Shown: positions 1 through 5,702 of the stretch, piece after piece
How the letters are laid out: each line of letters opens with the position of its first letter
How positions within the stretch are numbered: position 1 is the stretch's first letter
Source: a bacterium
Lineage (GTDB): Bacteria; Actinomycetota; Acidimicrobiia; Acidimicrobiales; CATQHL01
Assembly (NCBI GenBank): GCA_028819945.1
Contig: JAPPKQ010000194.1
Location: forward strand, 1-8,473
Reading direction: 5' to 3'
Length of the DNA stretch: 8,473 nucleotides
Notes under the pieces: generated by a model
What the model was told of the DNA's origin: nothing
Database searches by the model: none
The model's input: only the letters and a program-made list of their open reading frames with translations
Made by a program: the position numbers and the translations under genes

Positions 1-52
1 CGGATGCCGCCCCGGCGTCGGCAATCGCCACACCGGCGTCGGTTGCCGCCCC

Positions 53-187
53 CTAGGCCGCACTCATGGCGGCGTCGGCCGACGCCTCGATGTCGCTGGT
101 GTCGGCCGCGCAGGAGGCCGCAATGAGCCCCAAGACCGCCAACAGCACCAGCCCGAGAGCCGATCCCCGTCTCCTAAACAGTTTCAT
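53..187 (-). CDS. short lipoprotein-like protein, frame interrupted by TAG
   Basis: A 44-residue product whose function is not recognised. It starts with a basic n-region (MKLFRRR), then a hydrophobic stretch at about residues 9-24 (ALGLVLLAVLGLIAA), then A-A-S-C with Cys26. This is a plausible lipobox (first position Ala instead of the usual Leu), so the protein would be exported and lipid-anchored. The rest is Ala/Ser/Asp-rich low complexity. The start at 187 is preferred over longer in-frame starts because the signal peptide begins there and a purine-rich SD-like GAGAGGGG lies at 203-196, 8 bases upstream. After the TAG at 55-53 the same frame stays open to the window edge and encodes the same kind of Ala/Asp/Gly repeat (TDAGVAIADAGAAS). 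The gene may therefore be a longer lipoprotein cut by a nonsense change. It is divergent from the SDR gene. Confidence 0.5.
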   Translation of the reverse strand: MKLFRRRGSALGLVLLAVLGLIAASCAADTSDIEASADAAMSAA

Positions 188-345
188 CCGTCTTTCCCCT
201 CTCGGTGTGACGATGTCGTTCCCACCGGTGGATCTCCCTGCAGAACCGGGAAATCCCGACCGGACCGGGGATGAACCCCCGCCGAGCCGAAACCCCCGGC
301 GCTGTAGCATCGTTCGACGATCCCGAAGGGAAGAGCCACAGGCGA

Positions 346-426
346 ATGCCGACTATAGATCAATACTCGCGGGCGCTTCCAAAGCGAATCAGAGCGCACT
401 CCCAGCCGGGGCTCCGCCCGTCGTGA
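346..426 (+). CDS. possible 26-codon leader ORF overlapping the SDR start
   Basis: An ATG at 346 opens a 26-codon frame (starting MPTIDQYSRA) that ends in TGA at 424-426. A purine-rich stretch GAAGGGAAGAG at 325-335 could serve as its ribosome binding site. The stop overlaps the proposed GTG start of the SDR (423-425) as GTGA, the overlap geometry used for translational coupling, and the SDR start has no SD of its own. It could be a leader peptide, the true SDR N-terminus separated by a frameshift, or chance. No homology is recognised. Confidence 0.25.
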   Translation: MPTIDQYSRALPKRIRAHSQPGLRPS

Positions 427-1199
427 CCTCGCAGGAACTCCGGCCGAAAGTTCTGCTCACCGGCGCGGCGGGACACCTCGGGCGGCGGATCGCGACGCAT
501 CTGGGGTCGAATGGCTGCCATCTGGCTCTCTGCGACGTCGACGCGGCGCGGCTGGCCTCCCTGGCCGCCGAACTCGCCGACGAAGCAACAGCCGGTGACG
601 GATCGATCGTGTCGATTCCAGTCGACGTGACCGACGCGAACGACGCCCGGGCCGCCGTCGGTGATGCGCAGGAGTCGCTGGGTGGACTCGACGTGCTGGT
701 CAACGCGCACGGGACCGAGGGTCCGACCGCGGCAGTGGAGGCGCTAGATCCCGACGACGTGCGCCGGACGTTCGATGTGAACGTCATGAGCCTGTTCTGG
801 CTCTGCGGCGCCGCCGCTGAGATCTTCAAGGCCGCCGGCGGGGGCCGCATCGTCAACATGGCCTCGGGCGCCGGGCTTGCCGGCGGCGCCTTCACCGGCG
901 TCTACCACGCCTCCAAGCACGCCGTCGTGGGTCTGACACGGTCGCTGGCGCTGGAGTTGGGGCCATCGGGGATCGTCGTCAACGCCGTCTGCCCCGGATT
1001 CGTGGAATCCCCGATGGTGGACCGCATCGTCTCGGCGCTCGGCGACATGGACCTGCCCACCGAGTACGCCCACATGGTGCCGCTGGGCCGCTACGCCGAT
1101 CCCGACGAGGTCGCCGAAACGGTGCGCTACCTGGCCTGCGAAGCCCCCGACTACATGACCGGCACGTGCCTCGTCCTCGACGGCGGCCTGCGCGCCTGA
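423..1199 (+). CDS. short-chain dehydrogenase/reductase (classical SDR)
   Basis: A cytosolic NAD(P)-dependent oxidoreductase of the classical SDR family, 258 residues from the GTG at 423, the normal family length. It shows the Rossmann glycine motif T-G-A-A-G-H-L-G at residues 13-20, an acidic residue after beta-2 (LCDVD) that suggests NAD preference, VNAHG in place of the usual NNAG, catalytic Ser148 (NMASG), and Tyr161/Lys165 in Y-H-A-S-K exactly 13 residues later. It also has the N-A-V-C-P-G-F-V loop and an M-T-G-T...D-G-G C-terminus. The frame is open much further upstream (to 66), but that part runs antisense over the lipoprotein gene and has no SDR character, so it is excluded. No clear SD precedes 423; translation may be coupled to the 26-codon frame ending there. 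The substrate is not predictable and there is no operon partner in the window. Confidence 0.85.
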   Translation: MTSQELRPKVLLTGAAGHLGRRIATHLGSNGCHLALCDVDAARLASLAAELADEATAGDGSIVSIPVDVTDANDARAAVGDAQESLGGLDVLVNAHGTEGPTAAVEALDPDDVRRTFDVNVMSLFWLCGAAAEIFKAAGGGRIVNMASGAGLAGGAFTGVYHASKHAVVGLTRSLALELGPSGIVVNAVCPGFVESPMVDRIVSALGDMDLPTEYAHMVPLGRYADPDEVAETVRYLACEAPDYMTGTCLVLDGGLRA

Positions 1200-1272
1200 G
1201 CCGTAGACGTCGGAGCGTGTCGCCGAGCCGATCGGCTGATGGCCTGTTCACTTGCCGCGGGCGTCGTGCGGG

Positions 1273-2178
1273 TCAGAAGGCTGCGACTCGGATTTTGCGT
1301 AAAAGGCTCCCCCAGCACATGATTGTGCTGGGGGTGCGCAGGCCGCACGCATGCGAATTGCCAGCGGCCACGGCGGTGAACTGCCCCGCTGGTGGGTCGG
1401 TCTGGCCGTCGGCGTTGTTGCCCCAGCAGGTAATCGTCTCGTCTGGGCGCTCGCCGCACGAGTAGCCCGCATTTGAGTTGCCACCTGCGACGACAGCATT
1501 GAACTGTCCCGCCGGTGCGTCGGACTGGCCGTCGGCGTTGTTGCCCCAACAGGTAATCGTCCCATTGGTGCGTCTTGCGCACGAATGGCTTTCGCTTACA
1601 GATACGGCCGTGTACCGCGCCGCGATTTCGTTCGCTGAGTCTTCCAAGCTCGGTGAATCCGAATCCGGCTCTGCCGGTGAGGGACTTGTCGACACGGACA
1701 CGACTATCCCTGTCCCACCACTCCCGTCCGTCGGCGATCCGTCGACTGCTGCGCTCGACTCTGGGTCTTCGACTGCGCTGAACTCAGCGGCCGCCGACGG
1801 CGAAACGCCGGCGGCCCCCCCATCGGTCGAATCGGCCTTATCCAGTGTTGTCGGCGGACGCGCCGACGGCGCCGGTGCGGCAGTTGTGGCGTCACCGGTG
1901 AGTTCGGTAGCCACGCGGACTGTGCCGTCCCCGTCGTCGCCGCCCAGCGTGTTCCCGGCGATGAGTCCGCCGACGAGCAGAACCACAGCCGCCGCGACTC
2001 CCGCCACTGTGCGCCGGACTCGCCGTGCCCTCGCCGCCGCGGCAGATCGCTTCAAGGCATCGGCGACAGGGGGAACGCGGTTCAGAGACTCCCACCGCGT
2101 TCCGATCGCCCGGCCGAGGGCGGAGCCGAGTGCCTGATCGTCGATGGGCCTTGGGGCGTTGCCCTGGTTCTCGTTCAT
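1273..2178 (-). CDS. membrane protein with extracellular RCC1-like repeats, probable anti-sigma factor
   Basis: A 301-residue protein translated from an ATG that overlaps the sigma factor stop (ATGA, 2178-2175). It has a cytosolic Arg/Ala-rich N-terminus (1-56), one membrane segment at about 57-76 (VAGVAAAVVLLVGGLIAG), and a Ser/Thr/Pro/Asp-rich linker at about 80-187. Three RCC1-like repeats follow at about 189-226, 227-267 and 268-301. Each repeat carries a Cys pair ten residues apart (200/210, 241/251, 278/288), the second in C-W-G, suggesting disulphides outside the cell. The first two continue as N-N-A-D-G-Q; the third breaks after C-W-G and ends in an unrelated tail (SLLRKIRVAAF). Full RCC1 propellers have seven blades, so this one is short or truncated. 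The place next to an ECF sigma gene suggests an anti-sigma/sensor role. No zinc anti-sigma motif (HxxxCxxC) is present, so that role is inference from position and topology. Confidence 0.7.
   Translation of the reverse strand: MNENQGNAPRPIDDQALGSALGRAIGTRWESLNRVPPVADALKRSAAAARARRVRRTVAGVAAAVVLLVGGLIAGNTLGGDDGDGTVRVATELTGDATTAAPAPSARPPTTLDKADSTDGGAAGVSPSAAAEFSAVEDPESSAAVDGSPTDGSGGTGIVVSVSTSPSPAEPDSDSPSLEDSANEIAARYTAVSVSESHSCARRTNGTITCWGNNADGQSDAPAGQFNAVVAGGNSNAGYSCGERPDETITCWGNNADGQTDPPAGQFTAVAAGNSHACGLRTPSTIMCWGSLLRKIRVAAF
1309..1334 (-). terminator. perfect hairpin, possible terminator of the sigma/RCC1 operon
   Basis: The arms CCCCCAGCACA (1309-1319) and TGTGCTGGGGG (1324-1334) are exact reverse complements of 11 bp around the 4-base loop TGAT. 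Read on the minus strand, the hairpin is followed after a few bases by CTTTTA, a weak U-tract. It lies inside the coding sequence, 34 bases before the stop codon, just where the third RCC1-like repeat stops matching the other two. It could be an intrinsic terminator or part of an inserted sequence. Confidence 0.4.
1378..1614 (-). repeat. tandem RCC1-coding repeat, 123-base period
   Basis: Two adjacent copies, about 1378-1500 and 1501-1614, are offset by exactly 123 bases (41 codons). Both contain the same block CTGGCCGTCGGCGTTGTTGC followed by CCCA, one further base and CAGGTAATCGT. DNA identity in this block is higher than the protein repeat needs, which points to a recent duplication. A more diverged third unit lies at about 1309-1377. 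Confidence 0.7.
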
Positions 2179-2657
2179 CTGTCGATCACCTCCCTCAGCT
2201 GCGCGAGCCCTCCCGACAGAAGGCTCTTGACCGTGCCGGGGCGGATGCCCATGGTCTCGGCGATCTCCCGTTCGGACAGGTCGCCGTAGAAGCGCAGCAC
2301 CAGTGCGGTCCTTCTCCTGGTGGGCAGCCGCTCGAGGGCGTCCAGCAGGTAGTCCTGCGGCACCGAGACCTGTCGTGGCCGGCCCGTCCGGATGCGGCGC
2401 CGCACCTCTCGCTTGCGCAACTCGCCGCGGGCCCCGTTCACGACCGCCGTTCGCAGGTACCCCGCCGGATTGTCGAGCCGGTCCCAACTCTCGAACACCT
2501 TGGCGAAGGCGTCCTGCGTGATCTCCTCGGCGGCTTCCAGGATGTCCACCAGCCCGCACGCGAGCCGCACCGTCGCCAGGTACCGGGCCCGGTAGAACTC
2601 TTCGAAAGCGCCGGCGACCACTCGCTCATTCAACGCCTCCGCGGGCACCGCTCTCAT
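2175..2657 (-). CDS. ECF-type RNA polymerase sigma factor
   Basis: A 160-residue group IV (ECF) sigma-70 factor that directs RNA polymerase to a small regulon, typically in response to envelope or outside signals. Region 2 spans about residues 18-74 (FEEFYRARY, then EEITQDAFAKVFESW and GYLRTAVVN). Region 4 spans about 105-157 (LERLPTRRRTALVLRFY, then the helix-turn-helix LSEREIAETMGIRPGTVKS). Regions 1 and 3 are absent, as expected, and the length is normal. The ATG at 2657 is chosen because GCGGAGAG lies 3-10 bases upstream; an in-frame ATG at 2687 has no SD and sits wholly in sequence antisense to the hipB remnant. Its TGA overlaps the ATG of the RCC1-repeat membrane protein (ATGA), so both are probably made together. 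Any promoter must lie in or beyond the hipBA remnant. Confidence 0.9.
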   Translation of the reverse strand: MRAVPAEALNERVVAGAFEEFYRARYLATVRLACGLVDILEAAEEITQDAFAKVFESWDRLDNPAGYLRTAVVNGARGELRKREVRRRIRTGRPRQVSVPQDYLLDALERLPTRRRTALVLRFYGDLSEREIAETMGIRPGTVKSLLSGGLAQLREVIDR

Positions 2658-2818
2658 GGCTCTCCGCTTTGGAGAACGGCAAGACATCGGTGGAGATGGG
2701 CAAGGTCCTCACGGTCCTCGGCGTCCTCGGGCTCACTGTGGGCATAGAGCAGTCGCAGCGCAGTCGGCGGCGGCCCTCCGCCACCGAGGTGCTGCTCGCG
2801 ACAGAGGAAGCCGGATGA
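2654..2818 (+). pseudogene. hipB: hipB remnant (C-terminal part of HipB-type antitoxin)
   Basis: No start codon is used here; the frame at positions 2654-2818 encodes 54 residues beginning SWLSALENGKTSVEMGKVLT and ending at TGA. W-L-S-A-L-E-N-G-K-T-S followed by a hydrophobic V-L-x-V-L-G-x-L-G-L is the pattern at the end of the HTH domain of HipB-like antitoxins (compare the common 'ISELERGKPT..L..VL..LGL'). The first helices and the recognition helix of the HTH are missing; upstream of Trp the sequence is instead the antisense of the sigma factor gene. The TGA overlaps the hipA ATG (ATGA), the usual hipBA junction, which supports this reading. It cannot bind DNA as it stands. Confidence 0.65.
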
Positions 2819-3259
2819 GCAGCGACACGCTCGTCGTCCTCCTCGAGGGCGCTCCGATCGGAGAGATCCGTCGCAGGGGCCGCGAACGGCAAGAACTACT
2901 CCCTACTGATCGATGAAGACCGCGTCCGACTGTCCCCGCTCTACGACGTAAACTCTGTGCTGCCCTACCGGCGCGGCACCGAACGTGCGCAGGGACTCGC
3001 CATGCGCGTCGGCGGCCACTACGAACTTGGCGAGATCACGCCGCAGGACTGGCTGAGCCTCGCCCGCAAGGCACGGCTCGATCCGAGCGGCACGATCGAG
3101 CGCATCCTCTCTCTGGCGGCGCGACTCCCGGACACCGTGGCGCGGATCGCCGCAGAGCCCGCCGTGCGGGTAGTTGACGCCGAATTCGCCGACGACCTCG
3201 TCGAGCGCGTCTCGTGGTGGGTGCAGGAATGCGTCTCCCGGCTCGAGAGGGCGGGCTAG
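2815..3259 (+). pseudogene. hipA: hipA remnant with large internal deletion and frameshift
   Basis: HipA toxins are Ser/Thr kinases of about 400-440 residues that phosphorylate aminoacyl-tRNA synthetases or related targets. Here the ATG at 2815 starts MSSDTLVVLLEGAPIGEIRR, a typical HipA N-terminus, in frame 1. Near 2870-2885 the reading switches to frame 2 and goes straight to the C-terminal kinase part: N-G-K-N-Y-S-L-L, then S-P-L-Y-D-V-N-S-V-L-P-Y, then LAMRVGGHYEL...ITPQDW, and on to a TAG at 3257-3259. About 270-290 residues are missing, including the phosphate-binding loop. The Asp of the usual D-(G/A)-H-A-K-N motif is replaced by Ala at the junction. The later Y-D of the metal site is kept. 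Frame 1 instead ends at a TGA at 2914-2916, so the product is certainly inactive as a kinase. The distal fragment alone could start at the GTG at 2957. Confidence 0.7.
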
Positions 3260-4071
3260 TCGCCGGGATTGGGTTGCGGAGGGTCGCCGTCCTCGCTCTG
3301 GCCGGTGGGCGGGTCGCGGCGCAACAACTCGTTCAGCCTGTCGATTTCCGCCTGCTGCTCATCCGAACGCCGCTCGGCGTCACGCCTGGCGCGCTCGGCG
3401 TCGTGCTGGCCGGCCTCGGCGTCGCGCAGAGCCTCTTCGGCGCGGGCCAGATTGTGCTGGGGGAGCTCGCTGCCAGGGCGGTAGAGCAGCAACTCGCCGT
3501 CCTCCCAGACGAGATCCAGCTCGAGCGCGTCGCTGCGGCCCCACCACGAGCCTGTGTGGCTCTCCGTGACCGGGATCGGTGTCCAGCGGCCGTCCACGAG
3601 GCGTTCAGCCTCCAGGACGTTCTCGCACAACTCCCCGCCTGTGGGGTCGAGACGCCAGTACTCGGCGACGCCGAGGCGAGCGTAGAGAGCACGCTTGCGG
3701 CGCCTGTCCGCCCGGCGCGTCTTCTTCGAGGCCACCTCGAGCACGAAGCGGACGGAGCCGCCGTGCTGCCATGTCCGGTAGCTGGCGAGCCTGTCGAGGC
3801 GAGCCGTGGAGACGCCGCTCACCACCATGATGTCGGGCTCCACGACGGCGCGCGGGCTGCCCTCGCGGTAGTAGAGGTTCCGGTTCGAGGCCACCCAGAT
3901 GTCGTCGCTGCCGGCGAAGTACTGGCGCAGCATCATCGCCACCTCACCCCGCACGATCTCGTGACGTGAGGATTCGGGCAAGGGTTCTCCCGCCGGGTAG
4001 CGCTCGTCGAGTTCGCGGTCGAGGAGCACCTCGGCCGCTAGTCGCTTGTCATATGGTGTCGCTTCAGTCAT
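3256..4071 (-). CDS. Uma2 family (DUF820) putative endonuclease with C-terminal coiled coil
   Basis: A 271-residue protein of the Uma2/DUF820 family, which has a PD-(D/E)XK nuclease fold; the cellular role is unknown. Residues about 30-200 form the domain: E-P-D-I-M-V-V with Asp80, F-V-L-E-V-A-S-K-K-T with Glu112, Asp122 and Lys126 in the following helix, then Y-A-R-L-G-V-A-E-Y-W-R-L-D-P at 130-143, all family hallmarks. Residues about 206-252 (LARAEEALRDAEAGQHDAER and onward) are a heptad-like charged coiled coil, and the tail is Pro/Asp/Gly-rich. The ATG at 4071 has no SD but lies about 8 bases after the expected start of a promoter at 4113-4086, so the mRNA is probably almost leaderless. 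Its TAG shares a CTAG with the stop of the convergent hipA remnant. Such genes often occur in many copies and move between genomes. Confidence 0.85.
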   Translation of the reverse strand: MTEATPYDKRLAAEVLLDRELDERYPAGEPLPESSRHEIVRGEVAMMLRQYFAGSDDIWVASNRNLYYREGSPRAVVEPDIMVVSGVSTARLDRLASYRTWQHGGSVRFVLEVASKKTRRADRRRKRALYARLGVAEYWRLDPTGGELCENVLEAERLVDGRWTPIPVTESHTGSWWGRSDALELDLVWEDGELLLYRPGSELPQHNLARAEEALRDAEAGQHDAERARRDAERRSDEQQAEIDRLNELLRRDPPTGQSEDGDPPQPNPGD

Positions 4072-4085
4072 CTTATTGCACTTTC

Positions 4086-4113
4086 ATTATATCAACTACA
4101 CGAGGCATCACAA
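4086..4113 (-). promoter_or_regulatory. sigma-70-type promoter of the Uma2 gene
   Basis: On the minus strand a perfect -10 box TATAAT (4091-4086) follows TTGTGA (4113-4108; 4 of 6 match to TTGACA) with a 16-base spacer. The expected start is near 4079, giving a leader of only about 8 bases before the ATG. The patch is clearly AT-rich against its surroundings, and the -35 box and spacer lie within the last codons of the acyl-CoA synthetase gene. Confidence 0.6.
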
Positions 4114-5702
4114 GCCCCAGGGTAGTTCGGCGGGTCGGGTGGCACAGAGGGCCGGGGCGCTGAGTACCAATCCAACAGCAGCGGGAGGTCATGCCGGCGG
4201 ACCTTGCCGGTCGGTGTGCGGGGGAAGTCCTCGACGAAGACCACGCGCCGGGGACGGAAGCGACGGTCGAGGCGCTCGGCCACGAGGTCGGAGATTTCTG
4301 CGGCGGCGAGCGCGCCGCCGGGCCGCAGCCTCACTGCCACCGCCGGCGATTCACCCCAGTCGGGGTCGGCCACGCCGAAGGCCGCCGCCTCCTCGACGTC
4401 GGGATGCGCCCCGATGACCCGCTCGAGCTGGGCCGGGTGAATGTTCACGCCGCCGGAGATGATGACCTCCTTGGAGCGCCCCACGATGCTGATGTAGCCG
4501 TCGTCGTCGACGGTCGCAAGGTCTCCGGTCAGCAGCCAGCCGTCGGAGAACGCGGCCGCTCTCGCCTCGAGTTCACCCCAGTAGCCCGACATGACCTTGG
4601 CGGTCCGGACGGTGATCTCGCCGACCTCGCCCGATGCAACCTCGCTACCGTCGCGGCGGCGCACGACGACCTCGGCCCCATCGATGGCGCGGCCGATCGA
4701 ACCGAGCCGCGGATCGTCGGGGCCGGCCAGCGCCGCGTGGTCGGCGGCGGTGAGCGCCGTCACGACGCCCACCGTCTCGCTCAACCCGTAGCCGTGGTAG
4801 AGGCCGCAGCGGAGCTCCTGCCGCATCCGCCAGACCTGCCGGGGGGAACTCGGTGCGGTGCCGTACACGAGCAGGCGCAGCGACGCCAGCCGCTCAGGTG
4901 CGTACGCCTCGTGGTCGAGGATGCGATGGACCTGCGTCGGGACGACGATGGCGCTCGTCACCCGGTGACTCTCCACCGCTTCGATCCAGGACTCGGGCTC
5001 GAAGTGCTGCATCACCACGTGGGTGTGCGCTCCGTCCAGCATGGTGAAGATCCGTGCCGCGGCCGACGTGTGATGCAGCGGCGTCGAGGTGAGGTGCACC
5101 TCGTGGGCGCCGAAGTGCTGCGACGTGGCGTTGATCGTGGCGTTGGCGGTCACCGCCGCGTGGCTGAGGCACACCCCTCTGGGCCGGTCGGTGGTACCGC
5201 TCGTGTAGACGATCAGGACAGTGTCCGACGGCTCGGGGAGTCTCGGGAGTCCGGCCACGGGCGTTGCCAGCGCCGCTGCGTGGCGTCCGCTGCCCTCGAC
5301 CAGCACGTCGAGCCCGGCCGCGCGCAGCGCCCCGGCGCCCGGGGCATCCGCGAACGCCAGGGTAGGTCGAACGTCGGCGACCAGGCGCGCCACCTCCGGA
5401 GCCGCCAGCTCGGTCGCCATCGGCACGCACGCCGCGCCGATGCGGGCCGCTGCCAGGTAGGTGTCGAAGTGGATGTGACCGTTCGCGGCGCGGACGACGA
5501 TCCGATCACCTCTCGCGACACCCGCCGAGGTGAGCCACGACGCCAAGCGGTCCACGCGCCCGGCCAGTTCGGCATGAGTGACCGCCTCGCCGCCGACTAC
5601 GACGGCATACCGGCGCGGGGCCTTCTCGACGGCCGCCGCCAGCAGATCGGGAACGAGACGGGCGGGGTGTTCGAAGCCCGACGCCGCTCCGGCCGGGCTC
5701 AC
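4092..5702 (-). CDS. AMP-forming acyl-CoA synthetase / CoA ligase (ANL superfamily)
   Basis: A 536-residue cytosolic enzyme that adenylates a carboxylic acid with ATP and transfers it to CoA. In order: the P-loop motif Y-T-S-G-T-T-D-R-P-R-G at about 166-176 (usual form TSGTTGxPKG, so Gly to Asp and Lys to Arg), Y-G-L-S-E at 305-309, D-G-W-L-L-T-G-D at 387-394 with the ribose-binding Asp394, the hinge G-R-S-K-E-V-I-I-S-G-G-V-N-I-H-P at 408-423, and P-R-T-P-T-G-K with catalytic Lys500. The length is normal for the medium-chain/aryl ligase group. The GTG at 5702 overlaps the amidase stop (GTGA, 5702-5699), which indicates coupled translation; the frame is open further upstream but only as antisense-like shadow of the amidase. 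The last ~25 residues are Pro/Cys/Ser-rich and overlap the Uma2 promoter. The substrate is not predictable from sequence alone; it may activate the acid made by the upstream enzymes. Confidence 0.87.
   Translation of the reverse strand: MSPAGAASGFEHPARLVPDLLAAAVEKAPRRYAVVVGGEAVTHAELAGRVDRLASWLTSAGVARGDRIVVRAANGHIHFDTYLAAARIGAACVPMATELAAPEVARLVADVRPTLAFADAPGAGALRAAGLDVLVEGSGRHAAALATPVAGLPRLPEPSDTVLIVYTSGTTDRPRGVCLSHAAVTANATINATSQHFGAHEVHLTSTPLHHTSAAARIFTMLDGAHTHVVMQHFEPESWIEAVESHRVTSAIVVPTQVHRILDHEAYAPERLASLRLLVYGTAPSSPRQVWRMRQELRCGLYHGYGLSETVGVVTALTAADHAALAGPDDPRLGSIGRAIDGAEVVVRRRDGSEVASGEVGEITVRTAKVMSGYWGELEARAAAFSDGWLLTGDLATVDDDGYISIVGRSKEVIISGGVNIHPAQLERVIGAHPDVEEAAAFGVADPDWGESPAVAVRLRPGGALAAAEISDLVAERLDRRFRPRRVVFVEDFPRTPTGKVRRHDLPLLLDWYSAPRPSVPPDPPNYPGACDASCS

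Noticed and set aside
247..258. CGGGA-AA-TCCCG inverted repeat in the divergent region between lipoprotein and SDR genes, as an operator
   Set aside because: The arms are only 5 bases and no promoter boxes could be placed around them, so the regulatory reading is not supported.
66..422. N-terminal extension of about 119 residues on the SDR
   Set aside because: The part is low complexity, runs antisense through the lipoprotein frame, and classical SDRs begin just before the Rossmann glycine motif.
1226..1237. 12-base palindrome AGCCGATCGGCT between the convergent SDR and RCC1-repeat genes
   Set aside because: It has no loop and no T-tract, so it is a poor terminator; a palindrome of this length in GC-rich DNA may well be chance.
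2179..2559. N-terminal extension of the RCC1-repeat protein upstream of 2178
   Set aside because: It is an out-of-frame shadow of the sigma factor gene; the ATG at 2178 overlapping the sigma stop is the natural start.
2656..2916. An 86-codon plus-strand frame starting at 2656 as a gene of its own
   Set aside because: Only its last ~34 codons (from ATG 2815) look like protein, the HipA N-terminus; the earlier part is a shadow of the hipB remnant in another frame.
3269..3969. Plus-strand open frames antisense to the Uma2 gene
   Set aside because: They lack domain features, while the minus-strand frame carries all Uma2 hallmarks.
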